Shown in pieces: positions 20,081 to 32,013 of a stretch of 64,000 nt of DNA (within the stretch, counting starts at the first letter, position 1; each line of letters starts with the position of its first letter). A model generated the notes under the pieces. It saw only the letters and a program-made list of their open reading frames with translations. It made no database searches and was not told where the DNA came from. Position numbers and translations under genes: made by a program. Source of the stretch: Elgaria multicarinata webbii (Eukaryota; Chordata; Lepidosauria; Squamata; Anguidae); assembly GCF_023053635.1 (NCBI RefSeq), contig NC_086183.1:28903501-28967500 (forward strand). The letters are read 5' to 3'.

Positions 20081-20834
20081 TTTCAGCGGAGACAGCGGCG
20101 GAGACAGGTGAGGAAAAGAAACCCGGGGCAGATATTTTCCATGGGTAGATTAATCAACCCAAGCTTTCAGTTGATTCACTGAGGAGGAGAGTTGTCCCTG
20201 TTGTACGTTCAACAGTAAACTAAGCTCAAAATACTGAAAAAAAATATGAGATCTGCCTTGCTGGATAGAACCAAGATGGAATGTGATGAAAGAGAGAGAG
20301 AGAGAGAGGGAGGGTGGGGGGTGGGAGGGAAGGAAGGACAGACGGACAGAAGGAAGGATAGAAGAAAAAGGAAGGAGGAAATCCATATTGGAATCTCTTG
20401 TATTGGAGCAATTTCTATTGGTGCAAGAGTGCAAGCTTTTCAGGTTACACAGAACCCTTCAGCAGAATCCATTCTGATCAGTTATAGATGGCATATAGTA
20501 GCAGTCTCTTGGCTTCGTCTACTTCACAGGGTTGCTGTGCCAGTAAAATGCCACTCTAAGCTCCTTGGAGGAAAGAGTCGGGTAGACTTTATGGAGAAAA
20601 AAGAAAACACCTTTTCAGTATGAAAAGTGTTTTACTATTCTTGCTTCGTTTCTTCCCCCAACAAGTATCTAGTAAGGTTGATTAGTCTGAGAGAGTCATC
20701 TGAGCTGCCTGGCTGAGCAGGGGTCTGGACCCTCCCGCCTCCCAGGTCCAGTTAGCATCACGTGTATCTTCCCTTTTACCAGCTAATCTTCAATCTATGC
20801 TCACTCGCCCCCCCTCCCCCCATCCCACCCCATA
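20081..20834 (+). other. probable CBLC 3' UTR, no further exon seen
   Basis: Includes a purine-rich patch (GA repeats and GGAAG units, 20290-20385). No further CBL exon (for example UBA) is recognisable here or downstream. Confidence 0.45.
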
Positions 20835-20840
20835 AATAAA
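20835..20840 (+). terminator. candidate CBLC polyadenylation signal
   Basis: AATAAA about 755 bases past the CBLC stop, in non-repetitive sequence just before a LINE-derived block. A second AATAAA lies at 22221-22226. Neither is proven. Confidence 0.3.
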
Positions 20841-20844
20841 GTGA

Positions 20845-21123
20845 GGAGGATGGAGACACGGGACTGGGCGTTCTCAACAGTGCCCCCACCTGTGGGACTC
20901 CCCCCAAGGAAAGATGTGATTTACCCCTACTGTGAATACTTTTAAACGTAACTTAAAACCATTCTTTAAATTATTATTTACAAAAGCGTTGGGCTCCTGA
21001 GTTGTTCATTTGGGTGTTTTTTAGGTTAGATTATTAGCATTGTATTTTCAATTGCTTTATTGGGATAGTAGGATTTTATTGTCATTTCACTGTTACTTGC
21101 TTTATTAATATTGTAAGCAGAAT

Positions 21124-21159
<36 letters not shown>

Positions 21160-21175
21160 AATACAACTCAGAAGC
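20845..21175 (+). mobile_element. L2-like LINE 3' end with (ATC)n
   Basis: Reads RDWAFSTVPPPVGLPPRKD, the L2-type C-terminal motif, then a TTTA-rich tail and about 13 ATC units (21124-21160). Confidence 0.65.
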
Positions 21176-22849
21176 TTACATTCTCCCATCCCCAGGGAAA
21201 AGGCCAGGGACCAGATGTCACTTAACTTCTTTTATATTTGCCCAACTAGAGCCATCTGCACTGTTCCATGAACTCCGCTGGCACAACATCTGTCCCCTGC
21301 CTGCAGCAGCCTGTACCCAGCCCAGATGGCATAGGCCAATTTGCGGAGGTCTGGTAGCAAGACAGGCTCTCTTGTGGTCGAAGACTGAATTCGGCGTCAT
21401 GCCGGTTTCTACCTGCTCTATGATTCCATGAGGGGAAGGAAAAACGGTTCACGCACATCACCAATTCTTCAACTCACTGCCATGGACTACACAGATGTCC
21501 CCCGCCAAGAATGATGGAAGCTGGCGAAACGGAGCCAAGGTGTTGTTGTTTTCCTGCAGGGGGAGTTCAGCCACTTCTAGGAGCCTTTTCCCACAATGCG
21601 GCATTTCCCAAGAGAACGGCACAGCCGTCACTAATATCCAAGATCACCCAAGTGAGTGCTTCTCCTGTCGGAGTGACATCACTCATTACTCAAGCATTCT
21701 GGTGGGAAATGATGATTGCTCCAGCCAACACATCTATCGTGACTGCATTTTCCCCTCTGTCGGGATGACCATTGTGCTAAGGTCATGGGCTCCTATTGGA
21801 CAGTGTCCGTCTCATCACTGCTGAGTGGATCATGAGTCCATTCCTTGCCTAGCCACGTCATTTTCAGCAGTTCACTGATTTCATATTGCTTTTCTGCCTC
21901 CTTCAGAGGGTAGGTGTGCTCGTTCCGGGGCCAGTGCAAAATCTGGCCTGTTAGAAGCAGAAAAGGTTCGTTTGTACCGGCATTCGAACTCTCAACACTA
22001 GCTAGTATCTCTACATCATGGTTTTATTTGTTGTATGTCTGACATGCTAGTTATATCCACTAGGTGGTGCCAATGCTTTAGTGACACAATCTGACTAGTA
22101 CCTCCGTAAGTCCTGTTCCAGACTTGCAAAAATATGCCTTTATAGCCTCCTTTTGTATTTTTTTTAAAAAGCTCCTTGTTTATTATGGATCCCAATGGAT
22201 GTAAGGATCCTAGAAGAAAGAATAAACTCTGGCAAGCTGATACTTGCCATTAAAAGTTCATTGCTATTAAATATTCATCAAGAAATGTTGGGGTTTCATG
22301 TGACACCTAAATTTCAGAAGCAACATCCAAAAGGTTTGCAGGTTTAAGGTCCTCCATATTTTGGACCGCGCCTCTTCCTGTGCCTTTAACAGCAACCTGA
22401 GATGGGGAGATTTGTCGGGCGAATCGCCTGGGGCCTGCATTTTCTCTCCCCCCCCCCCCCGATCCACATGGAGGAGGCTCCTCCTCCGCCCCCCCCCCCC
22501 GCCCCCCAAGGCTTGCTCCCGCCTCCCTTAGCAAATATATCGATCCGTCTCCCCTGGGCGGAGGTGGCTTATGCCTCCGGATGGGTTGCTGAGATCAGCG
22601 CCTATTCCGGGAACTGCCGAGAGCTCAGCTCAGATCGATGTTCTGTGGCGGAATGGGATACAGCAGCCATGCAGAGCTCCGGGAGGTCCGGAGAGTGGGG
22701 GCGGAGAGCCCCACAGGGTGTAGGTCAGACACAGAGAGCGGTGCCCGTGCAGCCACACAGGCACACAGGAGGTCTCCGTGGTCACACGGCCCTGCCCAGG
22801 GTGGCAGAGGGCGACTTTTGTCACGAGGCAAGGTCAGGCAGCGGGTTTA
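21176..22849. other. intergenic, unassigned
   Basis: No gene recognised. Poly-C runs at 22449-22462 and 22488-22501. 22370-22400 (cttcctgtgcctttaacagcaacc) resembles the end of the TAGGGTTGCC hAT family at 41597. The open frame at 22402-22854 gives a low-complexity, proline-rich translation. Confidence 0.35.
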
Positions 22850-23090
22850 TTTAGCTTTTATTTATTATGACGTTTATATCCCGCCTTCTTTCCTCCTTGA
22901 GGAACCCAAGGCGGCCTGCAAAATCCTCCTCCTCTCCATGTTATCCTCACAACAACCCTGTGAGGTAGGTTGGGCTGAGAGTCTGTGACTGGCCCCAAGT
23001 CACCCAGTGGGTTTCCGTGCCCGAGTGGGGACTAGAACCCGGATCTCCCGACTCCCAGTCCGACACTCTAACCACTACATCATACCGGAT
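22850..23090 (-). mobile_element. tRNA-derived SINE (Sauria-SINE type)
   Basis: The - strand reads gtagtggttagagtgtcgga ... gatccgggttctagtcccca ... cacagggttgttgtgaggat ... caaggaggaaagaaggcggg then TAAATAAA, the squamate tRNA-SINE layout: A box, B box, middle body and a LINE-like tail. Confidence 0.85.
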
Positions 23091-23148
23091 TTGATGCGCT
23101 ACGTAGGGCAGCAAAGTGGGAGACAGGCGGATCTGGTCCATAGGGCAT

Positions 23149-23245
23149 CGGCAGCGGAGGCTGGTGGCTCCGATGTCAGTGGGGCAGAGAATCCGCTCCA
23201 GGTTTCACTCAGAACCCTAAAGGAGCTATCCAAGGCGGGGAGCAC
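23149..23245. mobile_element. MITE fragment (GGCTGGTGGCTC family)
   Basis: gcagcggaggctggtggctccgatgtcagtggggc and actcagaaccctaaaggagc match the blocks at 10720 and 33164. Confidence 0.55.
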
Positions 23246-24654
23246 AAATGCCATCGACATGCAAGTTTGCTTTTAAAATTCAAATAGGGAAATGAGGCCA
23301 GAGGGGGGGCAGGAGGGGGGATTTAACCCTTCCCTCTCCCCCAGCTAAGGCCCTAATGATAACTGCCTGCCATCCCCAGCTGCTATTCAAAGGAAGCTTC
23401 ACATGGTACCAAAATAGCGGCAGGTGTCTACAGCTCACCTCAGCACCCCATCTGTGGCTGAATATGTGCATTTAAGGGGGGCGGTTTTCACAGCTCTTGC
23501 CCCTTCTCCCTATTCCGGCGCTTGTGTTGTGTTGTTCTTTTTTCTTTAAATCCCCCCAGGCGTCCTACGCCCACCCTGCAGACAACTGAGCCAGCTGTAA
23601 CCACGCTCCATTTCCCATCCAATTTCCCCTTTGTGAGAGCTGGAAGCAAAGAAAGGGGGGTGGGAATCCGTTTGGGAGAAATAGACGATGGATGGAAGTG
23701 TGGGCATCCCAAAATTGCTTCCTCCCCCCCCCCAAAAAAAACTGCCCAGCCATGCATCAGCACAGGAGTGGCAGCCGGATCTGAAAAGGTGATCTTCAGA
23801 ATCTGGACTCAAAGTCTCCCACCTTGGCATGAAATAGGCCATGCCGCAGGATGGAGGGGAAGGTTTCTGGCCTGCAGACTGCAAAAGAGACCGTGATGAG
23901 AAAGCTTTGAGGGGGGGGGGCAGAGTCGCTTATCTATCTCCCCCCCACACACACAAAAAGTTTAAACTAGCACCCTCTTGTGGGCCTCATACTAACCACC
24001 CTTGCCCCTGAGTGCATCGGTAGGATTTGGTCCAGTTGGCAAGGAGACGGGAGGAAGGAGGTGGTTTCCATGGCGACAGATGAAGTGTCTGGCTTGGCCA
24101 GCTGATTTCAAGGTTGGGATAGATGGGGCTGAGAGGAAGGGAATCGGAGGGGTAACATTGCCAGGGGGGGAAACAGCACAGAGGAGAGTCAGTGAGGGGG
24201 AAAGACGGCGAGTGACAGAATTGGGGGTGGGGGAGGTGGCCATCAAAGAGAGATCACAGCCCCCGGGCTGCTTGCCACGTTCAGCACAAGTTTCCAGATG
24301 ACCCTCAGTCATGCCTCACACAGACCACCTCCTCTCCCGAGGAGCAACCTCCAAATTTCCCTCTCCCTCTTGTCTCGTAAACTAGAAGAAACCCGGTTGC
24401 ACGCTTGTGAGGCGTCCCGCCAGGGATCTGTATATCGACCTTGTTCATAAATCACTCACTTTACCGTCACCTGTTTGGATGCTGAATTCAGTGGCCAAGT
24501 TTCAACGAATTTCAATTGCCTCTGCCAATGGGAAACAAGCCCCTCCCCCCCCGGCATCCATCTTGCGTCCTTCCCGGAAGGAACAGAGATGGCAACCCTC
24601 ATTTCTGAACTGCCAGTGAGGCCCACACTCTAGCCACTGGGAAAGACTGCCTCC
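23246..24654. other. intergenic, unassigned
   Basis: G/C-rich in places with mononucleotide runs (C at 23723-23732, G at 23911-23921). No exon or repeat family identified. Confidence 0.35.
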
Positions 24655-24659
24655 CACCC

Positions 24660-25200
24660 ATTTGCCATTGCTGGATCAGACCAAGGGTCCATCTAGTCCA
24701 GCGTTCTGTTCACACAGTAGCCAACCAGCAGCCCACAAGGAACCTATAAGCAGGACATAAGTGGAACAGCACCTTCCCGCCCATGTTCCCCAGCAACTGG
24801 TGCACACAAGCATACTATATTGTGCGCTGAAAATGGAGGCAGCATATTGCCATCAGGGCTAGTAGCTAATGATATCCTTCTCCTCCAGGGATTTGTACAA
24901 TCCCCTTTTAAAGCCAGCCCTACATCTTGTGGAAGTGAGTTCCATAGTTTGCCTTTGTGTTGTGTGAATCTCCCACTAATCAGCTTCATGGCACGACACC
25001 ATTAGGTTCTAGTACTATGAGAGAGGAAGAAAAACATCTCCCTTGCCACATTCTCCACACTGTGCATCCTTCCGTACACTGGTACCTCCCATTACTCGCT
25101 TTTCCTCTAAACGAAACACTCCCAGCCTTCGTAACCTTTCCTTATAGGGGAGTTGCTTTGGCCGCTTGATCATTTCAGTCGCCCTTTCCTGCCCTTTCCC
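24660..25200 (-). mobile_element. CR1-like LINE 3' end
   Basis: The - strand reads ERATEMIKRPKQLPYKERLR then RLGVFRLEEKRV, the C-terminus of CR1-like reverse transcriptase, followed by the 3' UTR whose end is the complement of tggatcagaccaagggtcca. Confidence 0.75.
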
Positions 25201-25558
25201 CAACCCCCCTCCCTTGCGCCCATGCACAAAGGCGCACAAATCCACGACCTGAGAAGCGGGGCCCTTCTCCACACATGCCCTTCAGTGCCCCCCAAACGTC
25301 AACACCAGAGCCTGAGTTTTGCATTGGCCGTTGCTGTCCAACCTCTTGGTGGCTCCTCATGCTGGCTCTGGGCAGAGGGGGCCTTGCGGCTTGGCCCCTT
25401 GCGAAGTCGGCCCTAGGAGCCTCTCCACCGCCTCTTTCTCTCTCTCGTTGTCACACTCGGGCAGCCCCATGTGATGCTGAAGGGCCGGATGCCCGCCAGC
25501 GTTTATGAGGCCTTAATCGGGGTTTGGCTCCGTTCGGCGGATGCTTTCTTTCTTTCAG

Positions 25559-25757
25559 AGTCTATTAAACCGAGCTGGCTCATTACCCACGTTCACCAGC
25601 TTCCCCTGCCTGCTGGCCCAGCACGCAGAGCGAAGCCGCCCACACCTCTCCAAATCCACCTCTCCAAATCTCCCCCTCTCCAGTTTGCTCCCCTTCTGCT
25701 CTGGCCCAGGGACGTCCCCAAAACAAGAGCCGGAGAGAGGCGAGAGTGAGGCTTGCT
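25559..25757 (+). other. open Ser/Pro-rich stretch after a good acceptor, unassigned
   Basis: Acceptor gctttctttctttcag at 25558, then an open frame to a TGA (SLLNRAGSLPTFTSFPCLLA ... GTSPKQEPERGESEAC). Repeat-free. I recognise no family and see no matching neighbouring exon, so it may be chance. Confidence 0.15.
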
Positions 25758-25759
25758 GA

Positions 25760-26357
25760 TGTCCTGCCTCCTGCAGCTCCCCAACACATCATGTGCCTTC
25801 CCTCTCTGCTCACCCGCCGCGCCTGCCCTGTCTCCAAGGTACCAGATGCCCATGCATCACGGGTGCCAGGGGACACCCCTTTTAGAAGCAGGTTGCGTGC
25901 CAGAATGAGCAGGCTTCAGCCCCGGTACTCTACTTTTTAAAACAAAAAGATCAACGTGAGTAGTTTCACCCACTGGTCTGGATCTGGCTGAGTTCAAAAC
26001 ATGTATCAGCCCTCCCCAAGCTGGGCCCCTCTGGTATGTGTTGGACTACAACTCCCATTATTCCCAGACCACACATCTGGAGGGACCCCGCTTGGGGAAG
26101 GCTGAAATAGGTCAGGTGTATTAGCTATCCCTCTACCAGACGAGGTTCAAAACTCGCAAACAAGCGGTCAGCAGGATCCAGGATCCGGCTTCCAGAAGAA
26201 GAAGGTCCGTCTGTGCATTTTGGGGGGGATCCCTCTCCCCCACAGCTCACCCATTCAGCAGAATCTTCTGAGGGGGGCTGGAGGGTCTGCTGTGAGAAGG
26301 AAAGGACGGGGAAGTCTATTTCCACCAGCTTAAATCCAAGTCAAGTGATGGGGGCAG

Positions 26358-26392
<35 letters not shown>

Positions 26393-27336
26393 AGAGAGAG
26401 CAAGAACATTTTGCAAGCATCTCTAAAGGGAATGCCCTTTATTATATGTCTATTTTCTGTAGAGCTGTGATGTTCCGGGGGGGGGGGGACGGGGACAAGG
26501 GGGGGACATTGCCTTGAAATGAGCCATGCCTTTTCAATGAAGGGACATCTGGCAATCCTCCTCCCCTTGGGGCATAAACCTGACCTCCAGAAGAGCATCT
26601 GGGAGGGGTCCCTCACCCAGTATCCATTAACCTGACTCAAGCGCCTGCCTGGATGGGTTAGAGCAAAGGTCCATTTCTAGGCCACGACTTTGACTCCCAA
26701 CAGCTGCCCCAGGGAGGGCCAGAGACAAACGCCTCCCTTTCTCTTGCTTGTCTGGAGCGTCTGGTGTTCAGAGGTACACTCCCACTGACCATGGAAGTTC
26801 TATTTCTAGGTCCGCCCCCGGTGATTCGCCACCAGCCCTCCCTGCCATTAACTTAACCTTTCAAAAATGCAAACTGAGCGAGCGGCTGCCATTAGGTAGT
26901 TGGCTTTTGCAAACATTATCATCCACAATCCGTACCCTTGTGGTATGTAGATCAGGGCTGGGCGACAGATACCGCCTCCCGTGTCCTGCATCCTCTGGTG
27001 TGGTCTTCTTTACCAACCGCCCAAAAGGAAAACGAGTCGACTTTCTCCTTTTTAATTCCCCGTGACTCTTCACTGCCGAAATTCGGTGGCAAACCGCCAA
27101 TTTGGTTTTCTTTGGTTTTGTTGCTGACTCCGTCGATGCACCACCGAATCTTGGCGGAATGTCAGCAGGAGTGCAGCTTATGGGGCTGGGGGTGTTCAGG
27201 GGCAGAAATTGCCCCTCATGGACCCACCAAAGTTGCCCACCCTGTGGTAGATAAAGGGCCTAAGCCCACTAGCTGGAACACTGGGAGGAACGGCGAGGCG
27301 CTGCAAAGGTTTGGCTGTTTTTCAATTTGAAATAGT
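25760..27336. other. intergenic, unassigned, with (CA)n and fold-back relic
   Basis: 26010-26105 is a decayed fold-back relic (ttggactacaactcccatta). (CA)n at 26360-26389 followed by GA units; a G run at 26477-26487. No gene seen. Confidence 0.4.
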
Positions 27337-27886
27337 GGCCCCGTTCAGAAGACACCTTAAACCACGGCTTTAACCACGGTGGTTAAGCTAGAAAGCCGGG
27401 CTGTGTTCAGAAGACACCTTAAACCACGGCTTTAACCACGGTGGTTAAGCTAGAAAGCCGGGCTGTGTTCAGAAGACACCTTAAACCATGGCTTTAACCA
27501 CGGTGGTTAAGCTAGAAAGCCGGGCTGTGTTCAGAAGACACCTTAAGCCACGGCTTTAACCATGGTGGTTAAGCCAGAAAGCCGGGCTGTGTTCAGAAGA
27601 CACCTTAAACCATGGCTTTAACCATGGTGGTTAAGCCAGAAAGCCGGGCTGTGTTCAGAAGACACCTTAAGCCATGGCTTTAACCACGGTGGTTAAGCCA
27701 GAAAGCCGGGCTGTGTTCAGAAAACACCTTAAGCCACGGCTTTACCATGGTGGATAAAGCAAAAACAAACAAACTTATTCCCTGTGGTTAAAGCCGTGGT
27801 TTAAGGTGTCTTCTGAACACGGCCTGGCTTTCTGGCTTAACCACCATGGTTAAAGCCATGGTTTAAGGTGTCTTCTGAATGGGCCC
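27337..27886. mobile_element. Harbinger-like MITE carrying a 62-bp tandem array
   Basis: Ends GGCCCCGTTCAGAAGACACC and its near-complement GGTGTCTTCTGAATGGGCC. Inside, gttcagaagacacc recurs at 27343, 27405, 27467, 27529, 27591, 27653 and 27715, an exact 62-base period. Each unit repeats the terminal motif plus cggctttaaccacggtggtt. Confidence 0.85.
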
Positions 27887-29033
27887 TGTGAGTCCCATCT
27901 CAGGCTGTCGGGCTTTGGCAGTGCTACACACACACACACACACCGTCCCCCCTGACCATCATGAAGGGGAAGTGTTCTCTCTCACACTCTGCCCCCTCTG
28001 TTGGACCTTCGCACATGCCCCAAAGCCTCCGCCGCCCTCCAGCCTTGCTCATGTTCAAAGGTGCAACACCCTGCACACGCTCCTGGTTGCTAGGGAAGGC
28101 AAGCCAGATCCAGGGGAAGGAAATGAGCAGGCCTTCCCGCCCAGGCCCTTCCGCCCAAGGGGGAACCTGGATCAACTCCAGCCCATTGCTGCCCTGACCA
28201 TCAGGAAAAGATCTCTGTGTGTGTCTGAGTGCACACACACTCGGAACACACCCAATTTGACCCTTTCACTGGCTTTTTGTGCTTGGGACTGGGATACTTG
28301 GAAATGTTGTAGGGAGGAAAACATGAATTACTCCACACCACATCACACCCCACTCCTATCCCTACTTTGGGGGCGGAATTCTAAGCTCCATGTGTGATTG
28401 CTATGTGGATCACCAACTTTTTATTATTATTTTTGGTACCAGCTCTGCGCCTGTGCTTTTGAGTGGAAGTCCACAACGCAAACAGTAGCTCTGCCCCTCC
28501 ACTTATTGCCACACTAGGCAAAATTTCACCTACGAAATTTTTGTGAGTTTGGCTTCCATTAAAAGCAGAGGACTGGAGCCCTTGAAAAAAATGGCAAACC
28601 TAATTGTTTTGGGGGAGGGGGGAGGGGAGTGATGCCACCTTTTTCCAGGTAAGGCTCCCGTGCATTTAACACAGGGGTGGGGAACCCTTGGCCTGTGGGC
28701 CGGAAGTGGCCCACGAGGCCCTTCAGGCTGGCTTGCCTGCCTATCCTCCACAGCCCCGCCCCATCTACACTCCATTGATGGTTTCTCAGCAGCAGTCACA
28801 ACTGCCTGCTGTCCCTGTGTAGCTCTGCTTCTCCACATACCTCTTCAACGTGGATTCCTTCATTCAGCAGGGGATTGGACTTGAAGGCCATGGCAGTTCC
28901 ACCTTCCAAAACTTCTGGGCATTCATCACATGTGCCTTCAGGCACAGCAGTCAATGTCGGCTCCAGGTTTCAGGGGAGCCATGGGTGAGCCCTTGCTCCT
29001 GGTGATTCCACATGGACCTACGGCCCAATTGGA
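27887..29033. other. intergenic with decayed hAT and CR1-like scraps
   Basis: (CA)n at 27926-27943. 28675-28735 acacaggggtggggaaccct and ggcctgtgggccggaagtgg look like a hAT end; 28860-28895 cattcagcaggggattggac is CR1-tail-like. No gene recognised. Confidence 0.4.
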
Positions 29034-29765
29034 GTCCACCAGGAGAAGAGCCTTTAGTGTGGTGGCTAGGGTGACCATATTTGGGAAACCAAAAAAGAGG
29101 ACACCTAGTGTGTGTGTGGGGAAGCAGCTTTCTGAGTCCTGCAGAAAGTACGTGATTCCCCCGCCACCTTAAAGAACCCGATTGGAGAGGAGGAGGGGAA
29201 AGGATTTCATTCTGCACCACCACCATCCACTCCAATTGGGGCCTTTTCTATAATGTCCACGAATGACCCACTTTCCCCTTTAAGACCTCAATTGGAGCTC
29301 GGGGTGGGGGAATGATGTGCCTCAAGAAAGCATGTCATTCCCTCCTGCCATGCTAATGGCAGCCTTAAAGGGGAAGGTGTGTCATTCCAGGACATTATTG
29401 AAAATTATAGAAAATCCCCCCTGACACAATGGAAAGAACAAAAACCAGGACAAATCCGGGGAAATCCTGACAGTTGGTCACCCTAGTGGTGGCCCCCTTC
29501 CTATGAAATTCCCTGCTTCTTTGGAGGTCAGGCAGGAGCCAACATCGTGCTGCTTCCGGCACCTCCTAAAACCAGTCCTGTTCCACGAAGCGTTCCTTAA
29601 ATGACCAGGCACAGTCTTGATTGGTATTTTTAATCATTAATCATTTTAAGATGGTGTTTTCATCTTTCAACCTTTGTACTAGTGTAGCTTTTATGCTCAT
29701 CATTCTGGAATCTGTATAGATGTGGAGCAGTATACCAATGTTGTCCATAAGTAAATGAATAAACA
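29034..29765 (+). mobile_element. L2-like LINE 3' end split by a hAT element
   Basis: ccaggagaagagcctttagtgtggtgg ... is interrupted at 29066 and resumes at 29486 with gtggtggcccccttcctatg and a LINE 3' UTR ending AATGAATAAACAAA. Confidence 0.7.
29067..29485. mobile_element. hAT-like non-autonomous element, 419 bp, nested
   Basis: Ends TAGGGTGACCATAT and TTGGTCACCCTA with a perfect 8-bp duplication gtggtggc. Inserted in the LINE at 29034-29765. Inverted relative to its twin at 12131-12549. Confidence 0.92.
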
Positions 29766-30189
29766 AAATAGGACACCCTCCATGGGGGCACTTCCTCAGT
29801 GAGTCAGCGTTCCCACCACCATCGTCGCCAGTCGCTATGGCTCTTCCACAACATGGCTTCCACTTGCTTGCTTAACAGGCAGAGAGACAAGGAGCAGGTA
29901 GGCTGCCGCATCCATGGCTCCTCCTCCTTCTCACCACCATCTTTGCCTCGGCCGAAGCGAGAGGCAGAGCAACAAGGAGGTTGCAATGGACAAGAGGGGG
30001 AGCAATTCCAAAGCGCTCTTGTCAGCAGGGCCTTGTGAGGTGTGGGCCCTCGGCACGTGCCCGACCACGCTTACCTTTGAACACCACTAAAGGTAATCGC
30101 CATGCCAACTTCATCTTGGCTGGCTGAGGTGAACCCCAGGTAGATGGATGGATAAATAGAGTGGCAACCTCCCCAGGGGTCCTGCTGCC

Positions 30190-30575
30190 ACTGAAAGACC
30201 TGGGCATGTTAAGACTGGAGGAGAGAAGATTGAGGGGAGACATGATAGCACTCTTCAAGGACTTGAAAGGTTACCACACAGAGGAGGGCCAGGATCTCTT
30301 CTCGATCCTCCCAGAGCGCAGAACACGGAATAAGGGGCTCAAGTTACAGGAAGACAGATTCTGGCTGGACATCAGGAAAAACTTCCTGACTGTTAGAGCA
30401 GTACGACAATGGAACCAAAGACCTAGGGAGGTGGTGGGCTCTCCCACACTAGAGGCCTTCAAGAGGCAGCTGGACAGCTGTCTGTCAGAGGGATTCCTGC
30501 ATTGAGCAGGAGGTTGGACTTGATGGCCTTATAGACCCATTCCAACTCTACTATTGTATGATTCTATGATTCTTT
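30190..30575 (+). mobile_element. CR1 LINE 3' end
   Basis: Encodes [20 protein letters not shown] ... [20 protein letters not shown] and ends with attgtatgattctatgattc, the octamer tail of CR1. Confidence 0.9.
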
Positions 30576-31184
30576 CCTGCTCCAGCCCTATTACTCAACC
30601 CAGAACCAGGAACAGAACCCCCAACTCTGATGGCGATGATCGCAACGTGCAATTAAGCATGCACAGGGTGCCGTTCACTCAGGCACGAGTGACCGCAGAC
30701 AGGATTCCCGAAACTTCCACGGCATCCTTTTATGGGCTGGTTCAAACATCTCCCACCCCACCGATTTAGTCTTCGTTTCTCTCCGCTCTCCCTGGAAGGG
30801 ATAGCAAAAGATGCCACACGCAGCGCATGGAAGCGAAACTCCCCCGGGGGGATGGAACTGGCATCTGCGTGTGCCATCTGCGCAGGGCGTGTCAAGGAAC
30901 TGCACTGCACTGCGGCACAAGGAGGGATAATCCGCGATGATGAAGCAGGGGAGATGTCTGCGGGGCAAAGCCAAAGGGAGTCGTGAAATGGCCTGTTTGC
31001 ACAAGCCTATGGCTCGCACGGGAGTGCTCCAGCGTCAAGCATGGCTGATGAAAGGGGCAGGCGCAGGTCCAAGGGCCCAGAAAGAAGCCATGCGCGCCAT
31101 CTCAGAGCCAGGGTTTTCAAGGGTGCCAGCTCATACCTTCACCTGCAAGTCAAACAGGGACGAGATATTATCTCCACCTCACTG
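30576..31184. other. intergenic, unassigned
   Basis: Non-repetitive, moderately GC-rich; open frames on both strands but no recognised product or splice pattern. Confidence 0.35.
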
Positions 31185-32013
31185 GAGAGCCAGGGTGGCG
31201 TAGTGGTTAGAGTCTTGGACTGGGAGTCGGGAGATCCAGGTTCTAGTCCCTGCTCACTGGGTGACTTTGAGCCAGTCGCTAACTCTCATAGAATCAAAGA
31301 ATAGCAGAGTTGGAAGGGGCCTACAAGGCCATTGAGTCCAACCCCCTGCTCAATGCAGGAATCTACCTTAAAGCATCCCTGACAGATGGTAGTCCAGCTA
31401 CCTCTTGAAGGCCTCTAGTGTGGGAGAGCCCACAACCTCCCTAGGTAACTGAGTCCATTGTCGCACTGCTCTAACAGTCAGGAAGTTTTTCCTGATGTCC
31501 AGCTGGAATCTGGCTTCCTTTAACTTGAGCCCGTTATTCCGTGTCCTGCACTCTGGGAGGATCGAGAAGAGATCCTGGCCCTCCTCTGTGTGACAACCTT
31601 TTAAGTATTTGAAGAGTGCTATCATGTCTCCCCTCAATCTTCTCTTCTCCAGGCTAAACCTGCCCAGTTCTTTCAGTCTCTCTTCATAGGGCTTTGTTTC
31701 CGGACCCCTGATCATCCTGGTTGCCCTCCTCTGAACACGCTCCAGCTTGTCTGCTTCCTTCCTGAATTGTGGAGCCCAGAACTGGACGCAATACTCTAGA
31801 TGAGGCCTAACCAGGGCCGAATAGAGAGGAACCAGGACCTCACGCAATTTGGAAGCTATACTTCTATTAATGCAGCCCAAACCTAAGCCTAACCAGCCTA
31901 ACCTGCCTCACAGGATTGTTGTTGTGAGGATAAATTGCAGAGGAGGAGGAGGAACATCTAAGCCACATTGGGTTCCTTCCAAGAAGAAAAAAAGCAGGAT
32001 ATAAATGGAGTAA
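31185..32013 (+). mobile_element. tRNA-derived SINE split by a CR1
   Basis: Left part 31185-31286 carries the A box (gtggcgtagtggttagagtc) and B box (ggttctagtccct). The right part from about 31886 carries cctgcctcacaggattgttg, ttgtgaggataaattgc and the tail to 32013. The CR1 piece between them is on the opposite strand. Confidence 0.85.
31287..31885 (-). mobile_element. CR1 LINE 3' end, longest coding remnant in window
   Basis: The - strand encodes about 160 residues of CR1 ORF2 C-terminus: [74 protein letters not shown]. It ends with the complement of atagaatcaaagaatagcag. Little decayed, hence fairly recent. Confidence 0.93.

Noticed and set aside
31398-31880. 160-codon open frame as a host gene
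   Set aside because: The residues ([30 protein letters not shown]) are the C-terminus of CR1 LINE ORF2; several shorter copies occur in the window.
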